Positions 24,831-34,887 of a DNA stretch of 64,000 nt are shown here, in pieces. This DNA comes from Hyphomicrobiales bacterium (GTDB lineage Bacteria > Pseudomonadota > Alphaproteobacteria > Rhizobiales > Rhizobiaceae). The translations under genes and the position numbers were made by a program. Each line of letters opens with the position of its first letter. Positions within the stretch are counted from its first letter, which is position 1. The notes beneath the pieces were generated by a model, which saw only the letters and a list, made by a program, of their open reading frames with translations, searched no databases and was not told the origin of the DNA. Where the stretch lies: positions 124,001 to 188,000 of the forward strand of contig UCNE01000015.1 of assembly GCA_900473685.1 (NCBI GenBank), in the 5' to 3' direction.

Positions 24831-25583
24831 TCATACGCTGACCGCTGCGAGCCGGCGGTCACCATGGTCAGCGTATTCGGCAGGCTGGATCGTTGCGACC
24901 CAGGCACGTGCCAATGCCAATCCGGCAGCATCTGCCTGTTTGGCGTGGTGTGCGGCATGCTCCGGATAGCGCTGCAGCCAATCCGGTTCGAGGCGGTTGA
25001 TCACCGTCTCGAACGTCCGGTTCCAGCCCTCGACGACGGATGTTCCTGCCTCGAAGTGGAACTGCATGCCATAGGCGGCGCGGCCGATGCGGAAGGCCTG
25101 GTTGGCGACTGCGGCATTGGTGGCCAGATGAACGGCGTCTTCCGGCAGGGTAAAACTGTCGGAATGCCATTCGAAGCTGGTAAAGGCGTCCCCTGCGGCA
25201 CTCAAAACCGGGTCCTGCCTGCCTTCGTCCGTCAGGTCGATGCCGTGCCAGCCGAATTCGCGGGTGCGGCCAAGAAGATTGTCGCCACCATGGGCGCGGG
25301 CGAGAAGCTGGCTGCCGAGGCAGATGCCGAGCACCGACTTGCCGTCCCCGGTAAAGGTTTTCATCAGTCCGGCAAGGTCCGGAAGGTAGGGATGAATGTG
25401 ATCGTCGAGCGCGCTCTGCTCGCCACCGAACACCACCAGCGCATCATGCCCGTTGCTGTCCCGGGGAAGCGCTTCACCTGTGTAAGGCCGGCGCAGGTCG
25501 ATTTCAGCCCCCGCCTCCCGCAGCGCCACTCCGACCTGTCCAAGGCTGGAATGGTTCATATTTTCCACCACCAGAACCCGCAT
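24831..25583 (-). CDS. Class I glutamine amidotransferase (GMP-synthase-like)
   Basis: A 250-residue class I glutamine amidotransferase: oxyanion part VFGGEQSALDD, nucleophile Cys88 in GICLGSQLLARAHGG, and catalytic His/Glu in GMQFHFEAG. Stand-alone members of this kind act on glutamine or gamma-glutamyl compounds; the exact substrate is unknown. It starts MRVLVVENMNHSSLG and faces away from rbfA, with 188 bases between. The pentapeptide gene lies downstream on the same strand, 123 bases away. Confidence 0.9.
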   Translation of the reverse strand: MRVLVVENMNHSSLGQVGVALREAGAEIDLRRPYTGEALPRDSNGHDALVVFGGEQSALDDHIHPYLPDLAGLMKTFTGDGKSVLGICLGSQLLARAHGGDNLLGRTREFGWHGIDLTDEGRQDPVLSAAGDAFTSFEWHSDSFTLPEDAVHLATNAAVANQAFRIGRAAYGMQFHFEAGTSVVEGWNRTFETVINRLEPDWLQRYPEHAAHHAKQADAAGLALARAWVATIQPAEYADHGDRRLAAVSV

Positions 25584-25771
25584 CGTCTCTCCGCCTGCTC
25601 ACTGTTTCGAGCAGGTTGACCATGCCGCGGCGGCGCTTTCAAGAGGGATTTATGCCGATTTGGCCATTGGTCCGGACGGCCGGATGACCGGAAAGCCTTG
25701 ACCTTTGAGCCTGAAAGTAGCATTGGACCGCCTTGGTCGCGTTCCTTGAAACGCCAGACAGCGGAAAAGCC

Positions 25772-26176
25772 ATGAGTAAAGTGACATCCTCTGCCCCCTC
25801 GCAGCGCATGCTGAGGGTCGGCGAACAGGTACGTGCAGGCCTGACACAGGTGCTGCAGCGCGGAGAAGTGCGCGATGCGTTGCTCGAGACAACGGTAATC
25901 TCGATCTCCGAAGTCCGCATGTCGACGGACCTGCGCGTTGCCACGGCCTTCGTGACGCCGCTCGGCGTGGCCGATCATGCCAACGTCATCGACGCGCTGA
26001 ACCGTCATGCCAAATATATCCGCGGCCGCCTGACGCCGCATATCCGGCAGTTGAAATACATGCCGGAAGTCCGCTTCAAGGACGATACCAGCTTCGACAA
26101 CTACAAGAAGATCGATGAGCTTCTGCGGTCTCCCGAAGTCGTGCGCGACCTGAAGGATGAAGACGGCGAGCAGTGA
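25772..26176 (+). CDS. rbfA: Ribosome-binding factor A
   Basis: A 134-residue RbfA, a KH-fold protein that matures the 30S subunit near the 16S 5' end. It has [40 protein letters not shown] and the late [16 protein letters not shown]. Start [14 protein letters not shown] at 25772; a longer frame from 25733 is not conserved. Its stop overlaps the next start (TGATG). rbfA is usually next to infB; here a glutamine amidotransferase on the other strand is upstream, so that link is broken. Confidence 0.96.
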   Translation: MSKVTSSAPSQRMLRVGEQVRAGLTQVLQRGEVRDALLETTVISISEVRMSTDLRVATAFVTPLGVADHANVIDALNRHAKYIRGRLTPHIRQLKYMPEVRFKDDTSFDNYKKIDELLRSPEVVRDLKDEDGEQ

Positions 26177-26631
26177 TGGCTAGGCATATCACTCTGGACG
26201 AACTCAATGCCTGGACGTTCGAGCAGCGCCAGACATTCTATCGCAATGGCCTAGCGCGGTTCGACAATGCCGATTCCGTCCGGCTCGTCGAAATGATAGT
26301 CGAGTCCGGCCTGCCGTTTCGCCACGGCAAGGACATCGCCCATGGCGACCGCGAGATGAAGGCGCTCGAAGCCATCGTCTGTTCGCCTTACAATGAGAAG
26401 CTGCTGCTTGAGGCCGCCGCATCCGGAAAACCGCCGCTGGGCGCCATCGAGCCCTTGCTGGCCGAAAGCCTCGGCGAAGATTATCGCATCGACAATGGTG
26501 CCACCATTGCTGCCGGATACCTGATCGCCAAGCGGCTTTACGCCCTGGGATTTGAGAAGGGCAACAGCCAGAAAATGCCGGATGGCAGCGTTGCGAAGAC
26601 TGCAGCGACGTTCCGCAAAAAAAGAGCCTGA
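26176..26631 (+). CDS. Conserved-looking unknown protein between rbfA and truB
   Basis: A 151-residue soluble protein I do not recognise. It starts [29 protein letters not shown] only in pieces I can describe: an aromatic helical N-terminus, a central acidic helix pair ([31 protein letters not shown]), and a basic C-terminus ([11 protein letters not shown]). No signal or membrane segment. The ATG overlaps the rbfA stop by one base (a GTG one codon earlier is also possible), and truB follows 2 bases after its stop. This tight coupling suggests a role tied to ribosome or RNA maturation, but that is inference. Confidence 0.8.
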   Translation: MARHITLDELNAWTFEQRQTFYRNGLARFDNADSVRLVEMIVESGLPFRHGKDIAHGDREMKALEAIVCSPYNEKLLLEAAASGKPPLGAIEPLLAESLGEDYRIDNGATIAAGYLIAKRLYALGFEKGNSQKMPDGSVAKTAATFRKKRA

Positions 26632-26633
26632 AC

Positions 26634-27569
26634 ATGTCAAAACCCCGCAAGCCCAAGGGCCGCCCGATTTCCGGCTGGCTGATCCTCGACAAGCCGCTAG
26701 ATTTCGGCTCGACCGAGGCCGTGTCGAAGATCAAGTGGCTGTTCAAGGCGCAGAAGGCCGGCCATGCCGGCACACTGGATCCTTTGGCATCGGGCATGCT
26801 GCCGATCGCGCTCGGTGATGCGACGAAGACCGTTCCCTATGTCATGGACGGCCGCAAGATCTATGAATTCGCCGTCGCTTGGGGTGAAGAGCGCTCCACC
26901 GACGATCTCGAAGGCGAGGTGACGCAGTCGTCCGCTGCCCGTCCAACCGAGGAAGACATCCGCGCGCTTCTGCCGAAATATACCGGCGTGATCAGCCAGG
27001 TGCCACCGCAGTTTTCGGCGATCAAGATCGACGGGAACCGCGCTTACGATCTGGCCCGCGAAGGCGAGACCGTCGATATTCCCGCCCGCGAGGTGGAAGT
27101 GTTCCGCCTGTCGCTGCTCGGCTGCACGCCGAACCTGGCGCATTTCGAGATCGAATGCGGCAAGGGCACTTATGTGCGCTCGCTGGCGCGCGATTTCGGC
27201 CGTGATCTCGGTTGCTTCGGCCATATTGCCTCGCTGCGCCGCAGCTTCGTAGCGCCTTTCGCGGAAGAGGCCATGGTGACACTGGCGGAACTGGTGGCCC
27301 TGGAAAAGATCGAAAGCGACGAGGAACGGCTGGAAGCGCTCGATACCTTCCTGATCGATACCGGCGAAGCCCTGTCGAACCTGCCGCATATCGCCATCAC
27401 CGAAGACCAGGCCCACCGCCTGAAAATGGGCAACCCGATCATCCTGCGCGGCCGCGATGCGCCAACCTCAGAACCGGAAGCCTATGCCACCTCGCGCGGC
27501 AAGTTGGTTGCCATCGGTGAGATCGGCGAAGGCGAATTCCGGCCGAAACGCGTTTTCGTCACCGCTTGA
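26634..27569 (+). CDS. truB: tRNA pseudouridine(55) synthase
   Basis: A 311-residue TruB that makes pseudouridine 55 in the T-loop of tRNA. The catalytic Asp49 is in [13 protein letters not shown]; other conserved parts are [38 protein letters not shown] and [15 protein letters not shown]. The C-terminal PUA-like domain is [10 protein letters not shown] onward. It follows the unknown gene by 2 bases in the rbfA transcript. The S15 gene comes later, after two inserted genes. Confidence 0.97.
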   Translation: MSKPRKPKGRPISGWLILDKPLDFGSTEAVSKIKWLFKAQKAGHAGTLDPLASGMLPIALGDATKTVPYVMDGRKIYEFAVAWGEERSTDDLEGEVTQSSAARPTEEDIRALLPKYTGVISQVPPQFSAIKIDGNRAYDLAREGETVDIPAREVEVFRLSLLGCTPNLAHFEIECGKGTYVRSLARDFGRDLGCFGHIASLRRSFVAPFAEEAMVTLAELVALEKIESDEERLEALDTFLIDTGEALSNLPHIAITEDQAHRLKMGNPIILRGRDAPTSEPEAYATSRGKLVAIGEIGEGEFRPKRVFVTA

Positions 27570-27726
27570 AACTGCGATAGCCTCATATATTTCACGTCAC
27601 CGCATCGGTTGCCTTCCTCCGGTCGCTGGCGCATGTTCCGGTCTGTGTTCGGGATTCGCGACGATATCGGGCGGCCCACGGGTACAGCGGCGTTAACCGC
27701 AACCGGCCAGTTGCCGGTCTTCGGCT

Positions 27727-29457
27727 ATGGGACTTGTGGGTGATGGACGCTTGAGTGAGGGACTGGATAAAAGGACTGTGCCGCGTGCTCCCTTGAGGGC
27801 GCTTTTGCGCGCCAGGTTGCGGCGGCCGCTGGCATTCTATCTGACGGTGCTGCTGCTTGTCGCCATCGTCCCGTCCTTCGTATTCTCGATGATCATCCTG
27901 AAACGCAGCACCGACGAGCAGGAACGGGTCGTGACGGCGCTGCTGAAGGCATCGACGGGCTCGGTGACGCGCCTGGTCGAGCGCGAGGTCGACAGCATGT
28001 TGTCCACCCTCAAGGTGCTTGCCGCTGCGGGTCCAAACGACAGCACCAATCTTGCTGAATTTTATGATCGCGCGCGCTCGTCGCTGGCGGATACGGACTC
28101 CAATCTACTGGTGATCGATCGCGGTCACAATCAGCTTTTCAATACGCGGGTGCCTTATGGCAGCCCGCTCGGCAAAGCATCCGATCCGGTCTCAGTCGAT
28201 GAGGCGTTCCGCGTTGGCGGGCCTTACATCTCGAATGTCTTCTTCGGCAAGACGGCGCAGAAATGGGTATTCAACGTCTATCTCCCCATCACCACGCCGC
28301 TTGGCAACAGCGACTACCTCCTGACACTGACGCGCAACGCCGAAAGCATGGCGAAGGCGGTGAACCGTGATGTGCTGTCGCCTGGCTGGAATGCGGCCTT
28401 GCTGGATGCGGCAGGCAACGTGATCGCCTCGTCGGATCCGGGGCTTGCCGTCGGCAAGCCGTTCTTCATGGAAATCGTTCCGGCCTTGCGCGTTGGCGTC
28501 GGCAACGCAGTTCATGACGGGATGGAATATCGCACCGTCACCGAATTTTCGGTGCTGACCGGCTGGAAGATCATCGCCTGGGCGAAAAGCGCCGATGTCG
28601 ATGCGCCGGCACTCTGGTCGTATCTGTGGCTGTCGCTGGGCGGACTTCTGTTCGCCGGCATTGCCATCGCCGGATCCGCCACGATCGCAAGGCTTTTGGC
28701 GCAGGGCGTCAAGATGCTGGCGCGGGACGCACACCTTCTGGGCGCCGGCCGGCCGATTGCGCCGCGCAAACACATGATTGCCGAGATCGAAACCGTATCG
28801 GCGGCCCTGGCAGAAGCAGCGCAGGCGCGCAGGAAGGCGGAAAATGAAATCCGTTTCCTGATGCGCGAGGTGGCGCATCGCTCGAAGAACCAGCTGACGG
28901 TCATCCAGTCGATGCTCAACCAGTCGCTCAATGCGGCCGAAAGCCGGGTGGATTTTGCCGAAACCTTCCGCAAGCGCATTGCCGGCCTTGCCCGCTCGAC
29001 CGATCTGATGATTGCCAACGCGGCCCAGGGAGTCGATTTTCATGAATTGGCGCAAAACCAGTTACAGCCCTTTACGCCAGACGATGTGCAGCGGGTTCGC
29101 CTGTCCGGTCCGCCCGTCCGGTTGGATGCGCAGGTCTCGCAGACGCTGGGCATGGCCTTGCACGAACTAGCCACCAATGCGACGAAATACGGTGCGCTGG
29201 CCAACAGCAGCGGCTCGATCGATCTGCAATGGTCGGTTACGGATGGAACGTTTCTGATCCTCTGGCGGGAAAGGGGCGCCGATATCGACCCGGACACGGC
29301 CGGAAGCGTTCGCAAGGGCTTCGGCACGATGGTGCTGGAACGCATGCTCGGCATGGCGCTCGATGCCAAGCTGGAGCGGATCATGCATGACGACGGCATC
29401 GAGTGGCGCGTCAAAATCGCAGATGAGAAGCTGAACGCCAATCTGTCGATTTCTTAG
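27727..29457 (+). CDS. HWE-family sensor histidine kinase
   Basis: A 576-residue membrane sensor kinase. Two membrane helices (about 35-58, FYLTVLLLVAIVPSFVFSMI; and about 295-318) flank a periplasmic dCache-like sensor of some 235 residues. After a HAMP-like linker and short coiled coil (ETVSAALAEAAQARRKAENE), the dimerisation H-box is EVAHRSKNQLTVIQSM (His384). The ATPase domain has ALHELATNATKYGAL (N-box) and LWRERG, the W-x-E sequence that names the HWE family; HWE kinases are typical of Rhizobiales. No response regulator is adjacent. The start is uncertain, since no strong ribosome-binding site precedes the ATG at 27727. Confidence 0.9.
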   Translation: MGLVGDGRLSEGLDKRTVPRAPLRALLRARLRRPLAFYLTVLLLVAIVPSFVFSMIILKRSTDEQERVVTALLKASTGSVTRLVEREVDSMLSTLKVLAAAGPNDSTNLAEFYDRARSSLADTDSNLLVIDRGHNQLFNTRVPYGSPLGKASDPVSVDEAFRVGGPYISNVFFGKTAQKWVFNVYLPITTPLGNSDYLLTLTRNAESMAKAVNRDVLSPGWNAALLDAAGNVIASSDPGLAVGKPFFMEIVPALRVGVGNAVHDGMEYRTVTEFSVLTGWKIIAWAKSADVDAPALWSYLWLSLGGLLFAGIAIAGSATIARLLAQGVKMLARDAHLLGAGRPIAPRKHMIAEIETVSAALAEAAQARRKAENEIRFLMREVAHRSKNQLTVIQSMLNQSLNAAESRVDFAETFRKRIAGLARSTDLMIANAAQGVDFHELAQNQLQPFTPDDVQRVRLSGPPVRLDAQVSQTLGMALHELATNATKYGALANSSGSIDLQWSVTDGTFLILWRERGADIDPDTAGSVRKGFGTMVLERMLGMALDAKLERIMHDDGIEWRVKIADEKLNANLSIS

Positions 29458-29480
29458 GTGCTTCGCGTGGGGGAGGGGAT

Positions 29481-29813
29481 ATGCTTGTGAGTGCCATCAG
29501 GACGGCTGCCGCCCTTGCCGCGGTGTTGACCGGTCACCCGGCATCGGCCCTTGCCGCTGGCTGCGTCGTCGCGGACCCCACCGGAACGCCTCTCAACGTG
29601 CGATCCGCCCCGCAAGGCCCTGTGCTTTCCACGCTGGACAACGGCACTGCCGTAGTGGTTGTCGATGAGCGGGTGCTTGGCGGCAAGCGCTGGGCAAAGG
29701 TCGCGGCAGATGGCGAGGCGCGTGGCTGGGTGTTTGCCAGCTACCTCGATTGCGCGATAGCCGGTGACAAGACGAAATCCGCGCCGATGCACCCTCGCAG
29801 CCCGCCGCAATGA
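29481..29813 (+). CDS. Small exported SH3-domain protein
   Basis: A 110-residue protein with a signal peptide (about 1-25, ending SALAAG or SALA) and one bacterial SH3 (SH3_3) domain: PLNVRSAPQGPVLSTLDNGTA is typical, followed by KRWAKVAADGEARGWVFASYL. Such domains bind peptidoglycan or envelope proteins. It follows the kinase gene by 23 bases with GGAGGGGAT as ribosome-binding site, so both are probably co-transcribed, which makes a periplasmic link between them thinkable. It has two cysteines (one near each end of the domain). Confidence 0.85.
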   Translation: MLVSAIRTAAALAAVLTGHPASALAAGCVVADPTGTPLNVRSAPQGPVLSTLDNGTAVVVVDERVLGGKRWAKVAADGEARGWVFASYLDCAIAGDKTKSAPMHPRSPPQ

Positions 29814-29992
29814 CCGGCCGCTGCACCGGTCCGGTGCCTTTAATCCGCCCTCTTTCTTTTTAGTGCCGGATGGTTTATAGGCAGCGCCAGCATCAGACCC
29901 CGCTCCCTGCGGACTTTTGCCTTCATGGCCGCAGCTAGACGACATCCCGGCTGCTGGCGACCCGAAATCCTAAACATTGAAAGGATCACACG

Positions 29993-30262
29993 ATGTCGAT
30001 TACTGCAGAGCGCAAGGCTGCGCTTATCAAGGAATACGCAATCGTCGAAGGCGACACCGGTTCCCCGGAAGTCCAGGTTGCGATCCTCACCGAGCGGATC
30101 AACAACCTGACCGAACACTTCAAGGGTCACAAGAAGGACAACCACTCGCGTCGTGGCCTTCTGGCAATGGTTTCCACCCGCCGTTCGCTCCTTGACTATG
30201 TCAAGGGCAAGGAAGAGGCACGGTACACCAAGCTGATTACTGCTCTCGGCATTCGCCGCTAA
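29993..30262 (+). CDS. rpsO: 30S ribosomal protein S15
   Basis: An 89-residue S15: [55 protein letters not shown] and [22 protein letters not shown] in order. It binds the 16S three-way junction in the central domain. AAAGGA precedes the ATG. A strong terminator follows, then the leader of pnp; the rpsO-pnp order is the classical one. Confidence 0.98.
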   Translation: MSITAERKAALIKEYAIVEGDTGSPEVQVAILTERINNLTEHFKGHKKDNHSRRGLLAMVSTRRSLLDYVKGKEEARYTKLITALGIRR

Positions 30263-30269
30263 GCCTTAC

Positions 30270-30312
30270 ACCGGCGGGACCCTTCAACAAGGGGCCCGCC
30301 GGTTTGTTTTTT
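30270..30312 (+). terminator. Intrinsic terminator after rpsO
   Basis: A long stem with outer arms ACCGGCGGG and CCCGCCGGT, one mismatch, inner arms CCCTT and AAGGG, and loop CAAC. It is followed by TTTGTTTTTT and starts 8 bases past the rpsO stop. Confidence 0.93.
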
Positions 30313-30624
30313 GCGGGGTAAATCCCGCGTTTGCGTCTCCAGTAAAGCCGAAACGGCGCCGCTGGAGCGGACACCCCAGCAGACCGGATGGGCCGGTCCT
30401 GCGGAAACAACCGATGACCTGTCATGGGGCAGGATTGCAGGATGCTTCGGCGCTTGCGCGTTTTCCACGCACCCGGAGCGTCAGGCTTTGAGGGAACGGA
30501 ACGAGCGCCAGCCGAATTTGGAAGCCTCCCGTTGTCTTGCCCGTGATGTGTCATATCAGCGAAAACACTGCCGCCCGCGCCACACTGGCTGCGGCGCGGC
30601 ATTGCCGCACACGAAGGACAAAAC
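30313..30624 (+). other. rpsO-pnp intergenic region, probable pnp promoter and leader
   Basis: 312 bases without a convincing gene. Short GC-rich inverted segments are present (for example CCAGCAGACCGG to CCGGTCCTGCGG at 30374-30414). In enterobacteria the pnp leader is folded and cut by RNase III for autoregulation. I cannot show the same fold here. The ribosome-binding site of pnp, GAAGGA, closes the region. Confidence 0.5.
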
Positions 30625-32757
<2,133 letters not shown>

Positions 32758-32781
32758 GCGCTCGGCCGTTTGACAGACTAC

Positions 32782-32820
32782 GGGCGCGGAGCGGATCGTT
32801 CCGCGCCCTTTCTTATTTTT
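32782..32820 (+). terminator. Intrinsic terminator after pnp
   Basis: A 9-bp perfect stem (GGGCGCGGA / TCCGCGCCC) with a 9-base loop followed by TTTCTTATTTTTTT. It begins 24 bases after the pnp stop. Confidence 0.92.
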
Positions 32821-32925
32821 TTGTGAGAGTGGCCCGAACCGGGCAACCCACATTCCCTTTGTTACCGTTTGTCCTTTTTGGAAGCCGATTTCCAATTTTC
32901 CCCGACAAGCCCAAGGACCTCGATC

Positions 32926-33942
32926 ATGAGCCGCGACACGCTGAAGACCCTTTTCCATCCTTTCGAGACCGGCGTTGTTCCTGCACCCGGCGAAGGCGAG
33001 CGTGTGCTGTTCCTGGGAGCCGAGGCAGGCTACCGGCTACCGGCGGAGTTTACAGGCTCGATTGCCGCAGTGCAGGCGTCAAAGCCGCTGTACAAGGCTC
33101 TGGAGGCCGCCAAGGCATCCGTGACGCCGGTGGTCGAGGGCGAAGACTATGATGCGGCTCTCATCCTCTGCGGCAAGCACAAGGGCGAGAACGAGGACCG
33201 GATTGCCGAAGCGCTGAAGCGCGTCAAGGTCGGCGGACTGATCGTTGTCGCCGGCGGCAAGGATGATGGCATCCAGTCACTGCGCAAGCGCGTCAATCAG
33301 CTTGGCTGGGGCGGCGACAGCCTGCCGAAATACCATGGCATCGCCTTCTGGTTCGGCCGTCCGGAAGACGCCAGCGACGTCATCGCCAAATTTTCCAAGA
33401 GGCCAGTTCGTGTCGAAGGCCGTTTCGATGCGGCACCGGGCATGTTCTCGCATGAACGCATCGATGCCGGCTCCGAACTTCTGGCCTCGCGCCTTCCCGA
33501 CGACTTCAAGGGCCATGCCGCCGATTTCGGCGCCGGCTGGGGTTATCTGTCGGTGATGCTGGCGCAGCGGGCACCGAACCTGAAGGGCATCGACCTGTTC
33601 GAGGCCGATTATCATGCGCTGGAAGCTGCGCGCGCAAACCTGAAGGCCAATTGCCCGAACGTGCCGACCCGCTTCTTCTGGCAGGACCTGACGTCCGAAG
33701 AAACCCGCGACAAGTACGACCTGATCGTCATGAACCCGCCATTCCACGAGACCCAGGCTGCCGATCCGGCATTGGGCGCTGCAATGATCAAGGCTGCGGC
33801 CAAGGCACTAAAGATCGGCGGACGGCTGATGCTGGTCGCCAATCGCGGCCTGCCCTATGAGACGGTGATGCCCGAGACCTTCAAGGAATGGGGCGAGACC
33901 TGCCGCAATGCACGCTTCAAGGTGCTCTGGGGCAAGCGCTGA
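32926..33942 (+). CDS. Class I SAM methyltransferase, RsmC-like (16S rRNA G1207)
   Basis: A 338-residue methyltransferase with the RsmC/RlmG two-module plan: a degenerate N-terminal copy of the fold (about 1-165) and an active C-terminal MTS domain with DFGAGWGYLSVMLAQ and the catalytic NPPF (about 269-272, in LIVMNPPFHETQA). The NPPF motif marks amino-group methylation of guanine. It is probably rsmC, but alphaproteobacterial members are not well tested. Start MSRDTLKTLFHPF at 32926 with AAGGA; a longer frame is not conserved. Confidence 0.86.
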   Translation: MSRDTLKTLFHPFETGVVPAPGEGERVLFLGAEAGYRLPAEFTGSIAAVQASKPLYKALEAAKASVTPVVEGEDYDAALILCGKHKGENEDRIAEALKRVKVGGLIVVAGGKDDGIQSLRKRVNQLGWGGDSLPKYHGIAFWFGRPEDASDVIAKFSKRPVRVEGRFDAAPGMFSHERIDAGSELLASRLPDDFKGHAADFGAGWGYLSVMLAQRAPNLKGIDLFEADYHALEAARANLKANCPNVPTRFFWQDLTSEETRDKYDLIVMNPPFHETQAADPALGAAMIKAAAKALKIGGRLMLVANRGLPYETVMPETFKEWGETCRNARFKVLWGKR

Positions 33943-34039
33943 TCAGCACTTGCTTTTGCAATTGCTTTCTTGATGAAACAGGTACACCTTTAGGCCTCGC
34001 GCTTGCGTGATATCACGCAAGCATCGATGGAGTGTGCCA

Positions 34040-34279
34040 ATGGTTTCGAGCTATGGACACCGCCCGCCCGTCAGTGAGGGCGTCGCAGAAGTTATCGTCA
34101 AGGACATCAAAAGCGGAGAAGGCAAGAGCGGTGCCTCGGAGGTCCCCCTGGCCTTCCAGACCGGCCGCCCGCCGGTTGATCCCACGGTTCTCGGCAATAC
34201 CCGCAAGCAGATGATGATGTTCGGCATTTTCGCCGTCGCAGTGCTGGCCGTGCTGCTGGTGGTCTGGTGGGCCGCCTGA
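34040..34279 (+). CDS. Small membrane protein, unknown function
   Basis: A 79-residue protein with a polar N-terminus (GHRPPVSEGVAEVIVKDI) and one membrane helix near the end (MMFGIFAVAVLAVLLVVWWA). I do not recognise the family. GGAG lies 7 bases ahead of ATG at 34040; a GTG further up (34007) is less supported. It converges on hicB; a perfect hairpin covers the stop codons of both genes. Confidence 0.7.
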   Translation: MVSSYGHRPPVSEGVAEVIVKDIKSGEGKSGASEVPLAFQTGRPPVDPTVLGNTRKQMMMFGIFAVAVLAVLLVVWWAA

Positions 34280-34292
34280 AGGTTCAGGCGGC
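34271..34292. terminator. Hairpin spanning the stop codons of two convergent genes
   Basis: GCCGCCTGAA and TTCAGGCGGC form a perfect 10-bp inverted repeat with two central bases. The TGA of the small membrane-protein gene is in the left arm and the TGA of hicB in the right arm. The T-run is weak (TTCGATTT on the plus side), so termination may be partial. Confidence 0.55.
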
Positions 34293-34679
34293 TTCGATTT
34301 CCTTGCGGGCGCAGCTGGCAAGGAAGGCCGAACGTGTCAGGCCTCGTTCGCGCGCAGCCATGTCGATGGCATCCAGCATGCCCTTTTCGAAAGTGACATT
34401 GGCACGTACGATCCGGGTGCTGTCCTCGATGAAGGGAACGCGCATCAGGAAGGCACCTGCTGCCAGTTCTTCGCGAACATCCTCCCGGCGCATAATCTCG
34501 TCATGCGATGAGGGGACAGGTACCGGCTGGTCTTCCGCCCATAGCCGGATTGCTTCCACCGCGTTTGCGGTCAAATCCTCTTCGTCATCGGCAGCAGAAA
34601 AAACGTCCGGCAGGTCCGGAAACGTCACGCCATAGGCGCTGTCTTTCTCTTTATGAATAAGAGCGATGAAGTGTTTCAT
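34284..34679 (-). CDS. hicB: HicB-family antitoxin, apparently without intact HicA
   Basis: A 131-residue HicB: an N-terminal partial RNase H fold (MKHFIALIHKEKDSAYGVTF, PDLPDVFSAADDEEDLTANA, EAIRLWAED) and a C-terminal ribbon-helix-helix (NVTFEKGMLDAIDMAARERG, LTRSAFLASCARKEIE). HicB neutralises the HicA mRNA interferase and represses the pair. The ATG at 34677-34679 is the family start. Upstream on the same strand only about 18 codons that look like a HicA C-terminus remain before an inverted-repeat element, so this is probably an orphan antitoxin. Confidence 0.9.
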   Translation of the reverse strand: MKHFIALIHKEKDSAYGVTFPDLPDVFSAADDEEDLTANAVEAIRLWAEDQPVPVPSSHDEIMRREDVREELAAGAFLMRVPFIEDSTRIVRANVTFEKGMLDAIDMAARERGLTRSAFLASCARKEIEAA

Positions 34680-34681
34680 GG

Positions 34682-34735
34682 TCAAATCCATCCAGCCTGT
34701 TTCGCGATGGCACGCGCTTTTGATAGGTGGCAAGC
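34682..34735 (-). pseudogene. Remnant of a hicA toxin gene (C-terminal codons only)
   Basis: Read on the minus strand in a frame different from hicB, the 54 bases give ACHLSKARAIAKQAGWI and a stop. The KARAIAKQAGW part resembles the C-terminal helix of HicA proteins, and it ends 2 bases before the hicB ATG, as an intact hicA would. The rest of hicA is not between this point and the htpG stop; an inverted-repeat element occupies the space. The match is from memory of the family and is short. Confidence 0.5.
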
Positions 34736-34864
34736 ACCCCCTCTGTCGGCGACGCCGACATCTCCCCCACAAGGGGGGGAGATTAATCGCCAACTCTGGC
34801 GCAACAAGGAAAAAGAATGATCTCCCTCCTTGTGGGGGAGATGTCACGAAGTGACAGAGGGGGT
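34736..34864. repeat. Palindromic intergenic repeat, two inverted ~48-bp copies
   Basis: Outer arms ACCCCCTCTGTC and GACAGAGGGGGT are perfect inverted copies. Inside each is a nearly identical ATCTCCCCCACAAGG-type block (34760-34783 and, inverted, 34820-34842), with a 36-base spacer. Each block can also fold on itself. This is the look of rhizobial intergenic repeats (RIME-like elements). It lies 23 bases past the htpG stop, where one hairpin followed by TTCTTTTTCC may end htpG transcription, and it replaces most of hicA. Confidence 0.8.
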
Positions 34865-34887
34865 AAACCATCAAGCACTGGACAAAC

